A DNA stretch of 64,000 nt from Parelaphostrongylus tenuis (GCA_019055375.1 JAHQIW010003819.1:1-64000), one strand, 5' to 3'; positions 43,710 through 55,908 are shown, counted from the stretch's first letter. Program-made: numbers and translations. Notes: generated by a model not told the origin, from the sequence alone.

Positions 43710-46700
43710 ATGGCCGGTCGACAAAGACGATCGCAAAGCGCCCATCCCAGAAAGCCCCCAAAAAGCAAGCGGAGCAACGGTATTGTTATTTTTCTCGCTT
43801 CTTATGTTTATTTTGGCTAATACTAACTGTAAAAGAAATGTACCGACTTTAGAGGCTAAGTAAACTTCACATTTTTTGTGGAGGTGTGGTTAGGGTAAAG
43901 TTGTGATCCTTCCAACGATATGACAGTGCTCGTCCACTCCATCTTCTCTGACAATCTTGATGTCAATCGTCAAAATCATCTAACCTGCATAATATTCCTG
44001 TCAAGTTCACGATAATATCTCAACAGGTTTACAAATAGGTCAGCAATTATCCACTCAAATCCATATGTCGTATTTTGGTACCGCTTCAATTCAAAATTGT
44101 CTGGTTTCTCAAAATGGAATGCTTGATTAGGAAGTATTTTAATACCACTTTTTCAGTTGCCACTGTGGTCTCATTTGCGGTTGTCAGCGTCGATTTAGAT
44201 GATTCTAATGAAAATCTAGAGCAGTGAGTTATTACTTTATAGATTATAGCAGTGATTAACGATTATTTCGACGAACAAACCGCCCAATATAAAGGTATCA
44301 TTAAATTAACCAGCCATGAGCAATCGACTATCAACCACTGCAATGCCAAGCTACCTTATCACTTGACGTGGCAATAATTTGTTATCGCTGCAGTATAGAG
44401 TGACCTTTATCACTTTACAGGCAATATAACTAATTCGGCGTCGACTCTTTTATATATAGGGGTACATTCGTTTACAGGGGATTGGCTGGACTGAAAAGAA
44501 CCGTGCTACTGATGAGGCCAGAAAGCCGAATCGTACGTCTAGAGCCAAAAGTGTCATAACAGACTCCATGAAAAGCTCATAATATATTGCTGGGGATTAT
44601 AACATGAGTTCATACGACATCCATTCGAAAGATCACTTTGATATTGACTAAGGCCAGAGGCCACAATCAATTTACAAGAGAATAAACACTCGGAGCAAAA
44701 CCTCTCTTCGAATTGCGAAGGTTAGCGATTTCCTATGCGAATGACCTTGGAAGTTCTAGCATAAAGTCAAAGTTTTCGAAGAAAAACGTCACGGATCAAT
44801 AGTAAATAAGCTAAGATGATGGCGTTATTGAGCTTGCACAAATATTCACTAAGAGAGCCAATCCATGTCTGCTTAACACCAAGCACTGAAGGAATATAGA
44901 AACTTATAACTTTCCCACCATCCTCAGAACTGAAATCAATCAAAATGAAAAGTATGTTTATGACAGCACTATCAGTGATCATCGCTAGACTTTTAGAAAT
45001 TATATCACTTCTTCATCATAAGCGTGAAAAAGCATTTTTTGGTATAACACTTGTTTATAGATCAAAACAAAATGCAAAGACTTTGGCAAAAACTGCATGC
45101 CTAAGCGCATCAGAATCGATTACACGGTAAGGCTTAACATTTAAAAGTCATTTCATTGGAAGTTTTATCAATCAGCAACACATTTTACTACAAAACAAAT
45201 GCCAAATTATAGGCCAAAAAAAGTGACAGTTGGTGTAAAAACCGATGAAGCTCGACAGTCAGAAGTCCAACCTGAATTAGGAGATTCTACCGAACGAGCT
45301 CATGAACAAGCACATGCTGAAAATCAGTCGGATCGAGTCAGAAGGGCGTTGTTTACAAGCGAGCACACTCCAAAATCTGACGATACGCGCACTACTAAAC
45401 CTCACGAAACAAGCGTGCGTGATATCGAACCCAAACCAGTTTACACGGCTTCAAAAAGAAGAAAAGGATCCAAGACGAAAGCTCAGCCACGTAGACAGCG
45501 TCATTCTAGACGTCATCGATGTAAGAGCTATCATTCTAAGGGTAACAGGGCCGCTTCCAGAGGGAAATCGATACCACGGAAAAATCGGAAACCTACGCAT
45601 TGTGCTTGCAATTGTGATAAAAGGTGGGGGCAATCAAATCCTTGACTAACTTTGATATTTATTTGGAAGTTACAAGATATAAAATAGTGTAATATATGAA
45701 CTTTTACAAAACTAATTTTTTATTTATATTCAGTTGATGCCACATTTCACTAGATTCAGTTTTTAAAAAAAAATCTAGTAAGCCTTTATTTTCAGCAAGA
45801 AATAAATTAGTGCGGGTATGAGATTTCGTGATATTTTTTCCAGTACAGAAATAATAAGATTTAACTCAACTCAGTTACGGAACTATAGAAAAAGAAAAAT
45901 GTGATCACAAGATTTCGTGGCTAGTAGTTTATCAAGTGTCATTCAAATAAGCAAGAGGTAAATCCCTCTCAGACAGCTGAAAAAATTTATTAATAAAATG
46001 GTATTTGTTTCTTTTGTTTATAGATTATTGCACGAATATTCTGAGTTGTCGCGTAGTATTCATGAAAACGAACCACAATGAGCTCATTCGTGACATTCGA
46101 GAAGGCGAAGAAGCAGTGACGTTAGGCGTACAAAGCATTTCGAAAATAACGCACTAACTTGATAATTTTTCAAGATTTAGGTTATTTATGCTTGCATCAA
46201 ATGATAATCGGCCTTTAAATTTTTCAAATATTTTTGGTAGATTTCCTTCTTGCATCATCACCCATTTTATTTATTTATCCTCATTGGCATAGCTTATATA
46301 ATTAATGAATCAATAATTATTAGCACAAAATTCAATTACAAAAAATTAATAATTTTCTCCTTGATATCCCCTATGTTAATTGCACTCAAACAAAACTATC
46401 GTCCAACAATTGAGCATTTCTATAGAGAAACACCACGGTCGCAAAAAAATCACTCTGCTGTTCTACATTAGCTCTTAAAATACCATTTCTAAGCCGTTTA
46501 TTAGTGTTTAGCAAGAACATACAAAGTGCTAATGATTATTAATTGGAGTCACTTCAGCTCTTCAAGAAGGTCCAGAAGCACTAAACGCCAGATACCTATA
46601 AGACGAAAAGGTGAAAGGTCAGAGGTAAGCAATGCAATAAGTCCACATTGAAAAACGGATACTGTAGGAAAATGTCAGTAGTACACTTATATACTTGAGT

Positions 46701-49700
46701 AGCTGAAATCTATCTACACAATTCACGATTAATTAACCAAGCCACAGTACAACTTAGCCTAACTAGTAACTTACTGGTGAAACACGAATTCTCTCGAGGG
46801 GAGGAGAGCTGAAATGTGACTTAGGGCTGTTATCACCTACCATCTGATGACTCTGCTGCTTCTTCTTTACCACTTCTGTCCATTCCTATAGATTGAATTT
46901 TCGATTCACTCTTGATCTAAGAGGCTGTTTTGGTTGATGAACATATAGCTGTTGATTGCCGTTCAAAAACCAGAGGTATCACCTTATTCAAGATGAGGCG
47001 GCAAATCATTGTGTGAAAGTATAGATTATTCAAAAACCTTGTTTTGTTAGATAAACATGTTATGAATATCCTTCATATGAAACGAGTCTCACGATGTGCG
47101 CAAGCAACTGAGCAAGATAATCAACTTATCGCTGCAAAGGGTTAAAGTGCTTCATATATGGAAAAATCTTAAAGTGGCACAAATTTTCACACTGCAATTG
47201 TAATCTCGAGATGCTGACACAGCTTTCCTGATGCAGTAGTATTCTCAGCTTGACCTGCGATAATCGTTTCAGACGCCGTATTACACACCAAAGGAATCTG
47301 GTCGTAGTACAGCACAGGTGAGGCCGCATTTTCGACTATATTGTCTATTGGCACTTCTCATTCTTATGTGGAAATAGTGTCGTAGCATACATACAAACTC
47401 ACTATGCTAATATGAAAAAAAGCTCTATGAGAGATCCCTACGAATTAAATCAAAGGTTTCTTTAGGAAGGAGAATATACTCCTATGTTTGAATCGATGGC
47501 TCTGGTGCGTTTACTCTGAATATAGAATCTTCTGTGACGTCATTATAACATTACATGCAAGAGAACAGGATATGACAAAAGGGCAAATCTAGAGCGCTGT
47601 TGTTTTCGATTTCCTGTTGTTTGCCAAGAAAAAAAATCATGCACACACATTTTTTTTACCACTAAATTGAACAGAATTCTAGAAAAAGTGCAACTGTGAT
47701 GAATGTCTTGGATACGAAGAGCGTCTTAAACGTCTTAAAGATCAGCCCAAGAAAGAGTCGTCACAGAAATTTTGTGAGTTGTATTTAGATAGAAATGCGT
47801 TGGAGAAAATCCTCATGAGCGTAGTTTCCAATGTAACACTCGTATATTTCACTATGAATTGTAAATGAAAAATTTTAACTAAACTCTATGTGATACAAAA
47901 TTCACTACTTGTGTTAAGAACTTGCAACACTTTCAATTCGCCAAACGAAATGTTCACTGCCGATGGTCAGTCATGCAAAAAAGCAAACCCATATAGATCA
48001 GCTGTAAAGCAAAAAGAAAGTAAGGCCAGAGCTCAATATCTGCTCGTACCGTCTTCTAGGGAGCGCATGCATGCACTGCTGGCTAAAATCATCACCGATT
48101 TCATAAATCAGATACGACTACATAGCCTAGTCGTACATCTATGTCATTTTCTTTATCAAATGTCAATGCTGCTGTTTCAGCAGTAATAAGTGATGGTCTT
48201 ATCTTCAGAAATCTATATTATAGCCATTTTAGACTCACGAAAGCCGACAACCAGGTCAACATTGCAACAGGCAACTCCATCGGAATCACTGCACACCGAC
48301 TTCAATATCGAACATCTGCCGTGCAGCCCTCATCAAAATTTACAGGAAAGAGGTATAGTTGTGCTATTTAGTGAGGAACGAGGGACTATTAGCGTCGCCG
48401 TCTCAGAACAGTCTTTAGCGCCCAGACCGCAAGATCTTCATTCTACAACATCCCCGAATGCGACAAATGGCAGCATGTTTTCTAAGGCTGGTTCATCAAC
48501 TGAAAGAAAATCTGATCCATCCGTGGATTATGATCCTGATCGTGACTACAACCCAGTAAGCATTGCACCTACTATAAACTTTCATATTTTATTTTGCGAC
48601 TATTTCATGGTATTTTGTCGACCTCTGCGACGCGCAGCTGTATTAATCAATCAATAAGTTGACATTGATATTTCGCGATTGCAACATCAATTAGCTTGTC
48701 GGATTTTTTATTGGATTATGTGAGTAGACAAGTTCTTTTGCCTGATTGCTATGGAAGGTGACAGCGACGCATTTTAGTTGATATGCTTTGAAGAAATAAA
48801 TAGCCACATAGGCTGGCGATTCAACTAGCTTCATTGCACATTTTTCTGTGACATGTAAGAATTTTCTGCAAATTTTTGAATTGCTTCGGACTAATGCATC
48901 TTTCCGTTACAGGTATGTGAATGCACAAATTGCCAAATTCAACGATCCATTAGAGAAGCGGAAGTAAGTACCTCATAAACGTCAAAAAATAACTCAAGCA
49001 AGTAGCAAACCTTGGACTAATGATAGCAGGATATCAAAGTGATCGCTATGGTTAACCTCTAAAGCTCTCTGCGTCCACCGATCCCTGAAAAAGGCACCAT
49101 GCATTACGGTACTGTATTGCTTGAGGTGATTTGATTGCATATTTGGCACTTACAATGACTAGCGGTAACTTACCGATGTGTCTTGGCTCTACTGCTGTTC
49201 TCAGATAGACAAAGTACTGATACGGCGACACCGGATAGGCGGAAAGCTTAATGTATTTGGCGCAAAACAGCGTCATCGACGGCGTGTGTGCAGCAGGGTA
49301 CCATTCACCACTTCGTCGCAAGAGGCGTTGAGGTAGAAAAGCAAGATAGTAAAAAAACATAGACTAAGAATATTGCTCGATCATAAAAATGGACGTTGAG
49401 CAGTTTTACTAGAAAAAGTACGTTGTACGTCCTATATCTATAAATGTTTGAAGAACTGCTATAATAACCCATTTCAGGATTCATGCGACTGCTATGACTG
49501 CATCAACGCAATGCATGCAGTGGGGCGCGGTAAAACATCCAAACAAAAGCGATATACGCTCAAAGACCCACCCACCGAAGGTCATAATCCGATACCGCCA
49601 CGACAACGTGGCAGAATTAGTTATTCGTGGGTTAAACAATTAGATAAGATGCAACAGCCTGGTAAATCGAATAAGAGCTCTAGGCGAATGCCAGCACAGA

Positions 49701-50161
49701 AGAGCACTTTGGAGGAAGACCAGCAACGACTGCCTTCCGGAAAAACTCAGCAACTAGCAGAAAAGAGAGAGGAATTCTCTTTCAGTAGCCTCTCTATGGA
49801 TGTTCCAGTAAATAAAAACCACATCTCAGCTAGTTCGATAATGAGAAATGAAGCAAGTAAATCGTCCTCCAACCAAGTATCTCAAGGTTCAAGAAGTTCT
49901 TTCTCATCACATACTGGCCAGAGTGGTGGTTCCACATTCAGAATTACCGAAAGGTCAGGAACGCGAACCCTTGGCTCAACTGGCAATCTTGGGACATTAA
50001 CCACTACCTGTACTTTGACATCAACCAGTGCTAGCACAATGCCAGCAAGCCTCACCTCCGCAGCGACCACCAGTCAGGGCACTACGCGAACTGAAAAGTC
50101 TGAAAAGTTGACTAATGATTACGCAAGCAGGAACAGTTCAGCACGGGATGGGAAAAAGTGA
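43710..50161 (+). CDS. Multi-exon gene for a basic Cys-x-Cys-x2-Cys protein, left-arm copy
   Basis: I do not recognise this family. Proposed exons: 43710-43779, 44157-44223, 44928-44951, 45061-45126, 45213-45623, 46558-46624, 47273-47317, 47683-47773, 48233-48555, 48913-48963, 49478-50161. All junctions use GT-AG and all phases agree, giving 1899 nt (632 residues plus stop). The start is MAGRQRRSQSAHPRKPP, basic. A long basic Ser/Arg-rich region ends in HCACNCDK (about residue 205). Further clusters are CNCDEC (about 253), CECTNC (about 390) and CDCYDC (about 408). The C-terminal 200 residues are Ser/Thr-rich. AATAAA lies at 50,305-50,310. Weak points: the AG/GTGGGG donor after exon 5 and the TTATAG acceptor before it. 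If that donor is not used, a first gene would stop at 45,645 (AATAAA at 45,801) and a second would start later. An extra exon at 47,950-48,019 is possible. Confidence 0.6.
44375..44640 (-). mobile_element. Fragment of the 3.6-4.0 kb MITE-like family
   Basis: The complement contains TTTCAGTCCAGCCAATCCCC, GTACCCCTATATA and GTCGACGCCGAAT, in the order seen at 3735-3815. It lies between proposed exons 2 and 3 of the left-arm gene. The mirror copy is at about 63,560-63,830. Confidence 0.5.
45645..46557 (+). other. Intron or intergenic stretch with an alternative exon
   Basis: Depending on whether the donor at 45,623/45,624 is used, this is intron 5 or an intergenic gap. A further acceptor TTTGTTTATAG at 46,012-46,022 opens a frame to a TAA at 46,156-46,158 (CTNILSCRVVFMKTNHNELI and onward). 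It is phase-compatible with a donor GAT/GTAAGA at about 45,520 inside exon 5, so an alternative short C-terminus is possible. The AT-rich 73-codon frame at 46,250-46,471 looks like chance. Confidence 0.35.
49055..49335 (-). mobile_element. SINE-like element in intron, left arm
   Basis: The complement ends with CAGGGATCGGTGGACGCAGA then GAGCTTTAGAGG, similar to the tail of the 25,945-26,240 SINE, and carries CATGGTGCCTTTTTCAGGGA. Its head (GAAGTGGTGAATGGTACCC) could be a diverged box A, but box B is not convincing. It lies between proposed exons 10 and 11. The mirror copy is at about 58,868-59,150. Confidence 0.55.
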
Positions 50162-50559
50162 GAACATCTCCGATTTTTACACATCAGATGTTTAATATCC
50201 AAACTAATATAACTGCGTTTTAGAAATTTCAATATACGAAAACCCTGGAAGCCGTAATCACAAAAATACTAACACTGATGTTCCACTGTGTCAAATGAGT
50301 GGCAAATAAATGATTCATAAATATAAGACGATCATGTGCTCATCAGATAAACTGATCATCAAGTAAGAAACTTGGGCAATGAAGACAATACAGATGAAAA
50401 ACAGCAATATCATCTGGCTGAGGGTTTTGTTGAAGCGATGGTATTTCTGAAAAGCTTGTGAAGAACGTGGGCAGCGTCCTTACAGAGCTGTTCATTGAGT
50501 TCCATTGCAAATCCAACATACGTAATTATTGAAAAAACATATGTTATACATCTACCGGT

Positions 50560-50574
50560 TTATGTATATATATA

Positions 50575-50623
<49 letters not shown>

Positions 50624-50625
50624 TG
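50560..50625. repeat. AT microsatellite, left arm (longer allele)
   Basis: (TA)n tract with ATTATATATA interruption; 6 bp longer than the mirror tract near 57,585-57,645. Confidence 0.9.
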
Positions 50626-50819
50626 CAGCCATCGAGGCTCTCCTTCGTATACATTCGATCAGTATGCATATATTGGGTCCATAGAAATGATACAGCGTGA
50701 GAAAATCATTCCATATCATATCTCTAATGACTGCTCTTACACATATTATTTGAGGCCATAAAATTATGCTTTTCACGCGCATATTTCTCACCGAGCAGAG
50801 CTCTTTTTCTTGAATATTA

Positions 50820-51840
50820 GTATATCATCCGAGAGCGTAAGTTTCAGTGATTCCAGCGCAGTGCTTATTTTCTGTAGAGACTGTCTGACTACAGTGCTGT
50901 AAGGACATTAAGGTAAATTTTGCATGCGCGAGCAAGTGGTTTGAGCAATTCACGGATAGTCACTCACATTCTATGGTTGTTCGCATTACTTTTATAGGTT
51001 CGCGTCTTTCTATACGGTTTGTTTCGGTCCCAAGAGGAAATGAAAATTCAACCTCATTTACTGAACAGAAACTCTTCTAGGTATATTAGTAATCATTCGA
51101 AAACTTAAATCTCTGGCTGGAGCAATAGGTGGGCGGTCTTCGAAAAGATCCTTTTGTAGCACTGTGAAGTTCAAAATATTATTATGTTTCACGTGATTCC
51201 AATGCAGTGCTTATTTTCTGGAAAGACCGTTTCTCAACAGTGCAGCAAGGAAAGTACAACTGAATTCGCATGCTCGAACAAGTGATCTTTGGCCAATTCA
51301 TGGCCCGCTGGGTGAGGCGACACGGTGGGCTGACGCGATAATCAATCGATTTTCGACCGATCTCATGAAAGTGCAATATTTGTTATTCAATTAGAAATGT
51401 TTTGCCGCTTTGAAAAAAGAAACTACAGATAAAAAGCATGATTGTTCTACAAAAATACCATAAATACCTATATTTTGCCGTGAATACGGATAAAGCAATT
51501 ATCATTATGATCGCCAGAACGTCCTGGCTGCTTCCAGCAGCGGCTCGAAGACATTCGCTTACATGAAATTTTCTCTACACGTTCGTATCCTCGAAGATCG
51601 ATCGGTCATTGTGCCAGTCCACCTTGTGGCCTCACCCAGTGACCCGTGAATTGGCCAAAGATCATTTTCTCGCCCATGCGAGTTCAATCGTACTTTCCTT
51701 GCTGCACTATAGAGCAACGGTCTTTTCAAAAAAAAATAGGCTTTGCATTGGAATCGCGTGGAACGTAATTTTATTCTGGACTTCAGAGCGTTATGACTCT
51801 AGCCAGGGATTTAAGTTTTCGAATGGTTACTAACACTCCT
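50820..51840. repeat. Cluster of repeat B copies forming a nested foldback, left arm
   Basis: Two minus-oriented copies (about 50,840-51,100 and 51,105-51,420) and one plus-oriented copy (51,600-51,838) share GATTCCAATGCAGTGCTTAT-like words, CTTTCCTTGCTGCACT, CCAATTCA and CCATTCGAAAACTTAAATC. The second and third form an inverted pair around a hinge near 51,480. The inner boundary of the large inverted repeat falls at the end of the third copy. Confidence 0.7.
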
Positions 51841-52799
51841 ATCCCCGACAATAAATGGAGATGTTGAACTGGTGTATTCGTTAATTTCCACCCACTATCT
51901 TCATTTGCAATGATGATCTGCATCTTCAAATCCCACATGGACTATTGCAAACTTTAGCCCAGAATGATGTTGGTTAATAACGATGCCGCTCTTTTTCGAG
52001 GTCAGAAAAAGGAGCTTGTTCTTGATGATGTAATCACTTCAGCAAATGGCTGGTTAAAAAGGAGCTATATAGTACGTGAGTATATGAATGAAATCCAGCC
52101 TTAACACTGCGATTATTCTTTATGAAAGTGAAGAGAGTCACTGGAAAGACCAATGAGGCAGAATATCAAGATATAGAAGCATATACTCCATGTAGGCCAC
52201 TTACAGAAATTTTTTGAAATGCGGCAGGTGGTCAATTCGTAATTCTTCTTCTGCTCTTATCATGTATCCTCATGGAGTTGCAAATTGTCACTGGAAAGCT
52301 AATCAGGTATCCTATGCATAAATCTTGTAACGCATAAACTCTTCAGAGTGCATGAACAGCTGAGACTATAATTGGATTGCTGATGAATCTGACTAAATGA
52401 ATGAAATTCTTTACAATATCTGCATCTGATAACATGAATTCTACCGAGTTCACGACTCACTCAAGCTGTATTTTGATACCTGCTCATGAATCTGACCTTA
52501 TGAATAAAATCCATTACAAAATCGAGATCAAGAAGCAAGACTGAATGGAAGAAATGATGAAAACCGAACACTTGACTGTAATGACGGGTTCACTCAAATA
52601 AATAATGAACAAATTAGTCATAAGTCTCCCATCGACAGCGAAGACGACGACTACAACGAGGACGAACGACTGTGAGCGTTCGACTCGAATCTCGGATCAG
52701 AGGTAGACGAAAATGCGTCAAACGTTGGCCGATAAATTTACTTTCGACAACTTCATACTACAGGCTCAATCTTCAAAGGTAATAATATTTTGAGAAAAT

Positions 52800-53085
52800 A
52801 ATTCTCAGCAAATGCTTGAAAAACATTTTTTATGCACCTACTACACCCGAACAAAGACAGTATTAGTAGTCAAACTTTCACTTTTACTAATTTTTCACTT
52901 TTACTACTTTTATTCACTACTAAACACCGCACTTTTGCTAATTGTGTCTTCGCTCCAAGTCAGATTGTAGCGTTCACTTGCCACCGTTGCATTTGAACCC
53001 AACAGCCGTTAGTGTGTCATCAACAACCTAATTTGCTCGCATGTTAACTCCATTTTGAAATAAGTAGATAAGTTATGTACCAATC
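52800..53085 (-). pseudogene. mariner N-terminal relic, internally deleted
   Basis: The complement from about 53,070 reads ATGGAGTTAACATGCGAGCA then TTAGGTTGTTGATGA, matching the relic at 27,895-28,000 base for base in most places. It then jumps to a sequence matching about 28,270-28,320 (GTCTTTGTTCGGGTGTA). The bases between are deleted, so it is a short derivative of the same mariner. Confidence 0.65.
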
Positions 53086-53934
53086 AACGGACTTCTAAAT
53101 GAGCCTAAAAACACAAGAAATAACCCAGGCCTAAAAAAGTTACAAGCATTTTCTCAAGACTTTTTCCCTACCCTATTATGATTGACCGCTTATGCCGAGG
53201 TTAGAGTCGGTTTACATGATAATCTTGAAATTCATCCATATTTTATTCACTTATAAAGTATCAATATGGACTGGACCTTGTACGGAGTAACGTTAATCAT
53301 ATTTATAACTCTGATTCAGGTTCTATAAGATCTAAATATTTCAAAAATCGAAATGTAAACAAAAATAATGCGGAACTCTTTAGATTTTAGTTTATAATCT
53401 ATGATGTAAATCCAGAAATGTAAGTCTTGAACCTTTGGACTCTTTCTTTCTATTAGGTTCGTGCTATTACCTCTATCAAGAAAAGATTATATGATTGGTT
53501 GGTGATGCTGAAATCCAAAAAAAAAATTGGTAATCAGGCCCTGTGATGTTTCTAACCTCTGAATTGCTTTGACAGAGGGAGAGAAGTGATTGTTAGTTCT
53601 GAGGGCATCAGAGCGTAATTGTGAAAGCGTTAAAACCTGAGTATGTAATAATGTGTAAGTAGTGGGCAAGCAAATGTTTTGGACCGGACTGATCCATCTC
53701 GAAATCGAATCCAAATACGAGAAGCCTCAAAATCTCATCTGCACACCTCTTTTTCGACACTACACATCCAGCACAGATTCCCGGTTCTTTGACTCAAATG
53801 CAAATAAAAGCGGAAGCCTAACGTGCACGGCTGCTTACACCTTCGATAACACTACACGGTCCACAAACTCCACGATTCTCTCATAAATAGCGCGATTTAT
53901 AAAGAGCGAAAGAAAGTACCTAGAGTTGAACAAA

Positions 53935-54265
53935 AAGTTATAGGAAATTTTTTAAAACGGTCGCCTTTTTGCGCAAATCAGCGACAAAATTAGCAATAAC
54001 TATTTCTTCAAAGTATTGACCACAACTGTTGACGACTTTCTATCATCGTCCCACAAGATTCCGGATCTGCTCGAAATAACATTTCGCCTCATTTTGATCA
54101 AAAAACTTATAACATTCCTCTTCAACTTGATCAAGTGATTTAAAGAAAGGATATTCGAAAAGAGTTGCATTGATCTAAGGAGGCCGCACTAGAATGGAAC
54201 AGCGTTTGACTGTAGCCAGAGTGCTCAAGAACTTCGACGCCGTCCAACTCTTCAAACTTTGGTTT
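53935..54265 (-). pseudogene. mariner transposase C-terminal relic
   Basis: The complement reads KFEELDGVEVLEHSGYS, then after frame changes KSLDQVEEECYKFFDQNEAK, then CYFEQIRNLVGR, a stop, and KVVNSCGQYFEE. These correspond to the region around the last catalytic aspartate, the FxSxDEVxxxxxxFFxSKPKEWY block and the terminal WQKVVDxNGxYFEE of mariner transposases. The catalytic SPDLAPSDY block is badly damaged. Inactive. Confidence 0.8.
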
Positions 54266-55745
54266 TTTTGGCACTATTTCTGGCACTATCACGCTTTAGT
54301 ATATTCAATTTCAATATTCAAACTATAAATAGAAAACAACACAAAATCTCAAAAAATAAAACTTGCGAAAATGTTCTTTTCTTGCTATCCTTACTAATTT
54401 ACGATAAAAGAGTTCGCCATTTCGTTCTTTTTTCTCAAATACTAATGCTAGTTTTTTTAAGAATACAGAATGGTAGCCGAACCTCGAGCCCAAGCGGAAA
54501 CTAAAACCGTGTTTCGTCCATCCGTGATTGCACTATACCACTTCTACTGCCGCTTCTTCAGTTGTGTTTTTTCTATAGTGTATAAATAGTTATGGCAGAA
54601 CAAGAGTACGGGTGGTACAGCAATTAGCACGCGCTCCCAGAAAGGATGAGATGTGGCTCCAACACTCTCCCGATCTCCGGAGATTGCATATCACAAAACA
54701 TTATTGGATATACGGTTACTTCATCATAACACCGCTAAAAAAAGCGGTCAGCTAAAAATTCTTGTAGAATATATTCGTCCAAGGCATCGACGTTCTTGCC
54801 TTGACCAGAGCCTAGTTGCTGATTTGAGGAACGATTTGTTATAAAGATTGTTGTTTGACTGTCAATTTCATTTTCACCTCGTCTACTTCACCAACATCTC
54901 AGACTACTGATCACACACGTCTCTTTGCAATCTCGGGGAAAGCCAGGCTGAAGTGCTCCTTATTGATCATAGGAGAGGGTTGGGGGCTGTGAAGGATCAA
55001 CCTCGCATCAAGCCGCGCCGGGCAACAGGAGCCATCTGACCAGAGGCTCATCCAATGAAAATCAGTCGATCAAAATTACAGCCTTTTGCAGATCTCCACT
55101 ATTATTGAGATGTACTCACTATTCGCGCTTAGTTTTGTTGCAGTTTAAATAAAACAGTCGAGTTTCTGCAATATGCTAGTGAAGCCACCTCAGAGTAGCA
55201 TCCCTGAAGAAAACGTTCACGTATATTTACTTTAGGATTTCTCTCATCTTATTATTACAATATATCCTATAAATATTTTTCAAGCCAGCGAATTCACCAT
55301 GGCCTCTTTAGCAGTATCATTCTTGATGCCCAGTCCTAGAGCCAACATGTTGGTGCTAGAGAGCACAGTTTTCGGGCTATAGCCGATACAAGTAAGGTGT
55401 GATTATGCTGCGGAGCATCTCATCTTTTTTCCGTTTCGAAGTCAATCCATCGCTCTGCATTGAGTTTTTCTCAGATACTGGTTTTGGTTTATGAGAATTA
55501 TTTCGATTTTTTTTAGTGAAAAGTAGTGCCTAGGCTTCATTTTAAACTACACCCAGCAAAGCCTTTTTGATGATGTAAGGGCTCAGTTTTAGGTGATCAG
55601 GGTAAATAAATTCTAATATGCAAAGAAAACCGTACTGATTTTACGAGGGAATCAAAAAGCGACAGAACGAATTCTGTTAATGCGCAGCACGTATGACCGC
55701 TCACATCTGAGTGTCCACATTTTTTCACAGTTATGTGTATTTTAG

Positions 55746-55908
55746 AAAAGAGAAGCTGCTACACAGGAAAGCTCCTGGTTCTCCTGTTAATCAAAAGTTA
55801 GTTGAAGGGATCAAAGCACACAAACCTTTATTTCGATCAGATTATCGCTTGTCTACATTGTTTAACAAAACATATGCCAGTCTTAGCGTCAATGCAGAGA
55901 TTTTTCAG
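55746..55908 (+). CDS. Isolated exon-like block in the spacer
   Basis: Acceptor GTGTATTTTAG ends at 55,745 and donor CAG/GTGAGT follows 55,908. The open frame reads KEKLLHRKAPGSPVNQKLVE then GIKAHKPLFRSDYRLSTLFN and onward, ending AEIFQ. It starts in phase 2 and ends in phase 0. The LVEGIKAHKPLF pattern weakly recalls the first helix of MADF-type DNA-binding domains, but that is a guess. No partner exons were identified. Confidence 0.35.

Larger units (their letters stand above)
44204..51835 (+). repeat. Left arm of large inverted repeat (at least 7.6 kb)
   Basis: Every segment examined has its complement at 56,374-64,000, with left plus right coordinates summing to 108,202-108,209. Detected differences are 5 versus 6 A at about 45,090, 8 versus 9 A at about 47,630, TTT versus TT at about 48,176, and 6 bp in the AT microsatellite near 50,600. 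The outer end is not reached: the mirror still matches at base 64,000, so the true left arm begins at or before 44,204. The inner end is sharp, after the shared word GGTTACTAACAC. Confidence 0.95.

Noticed and set aside
47126..47329. Minus-strand 67-codon ORF with Cys residues (mirror at 60,874-61,077)
   Set aside because: It overlaps in antisense a better-supported plus-strand exon (47,273-47,317) and has no splice or start context.
50495..50791. Tyr/Ile-repeat ORFs on both strands (also 57,418-57,708)
   Set aside because: They are translations of an AT microsatellite, open on both strands only because TA repeats lack stops in some frames.
52900..53310. Possible continuation of one mariner from 54.2 to 52.8 kb
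   Set aside because: The N-terminal fragment lies downstream of the C-terminal fragment on the same strand, so they cannot be one collinear element.
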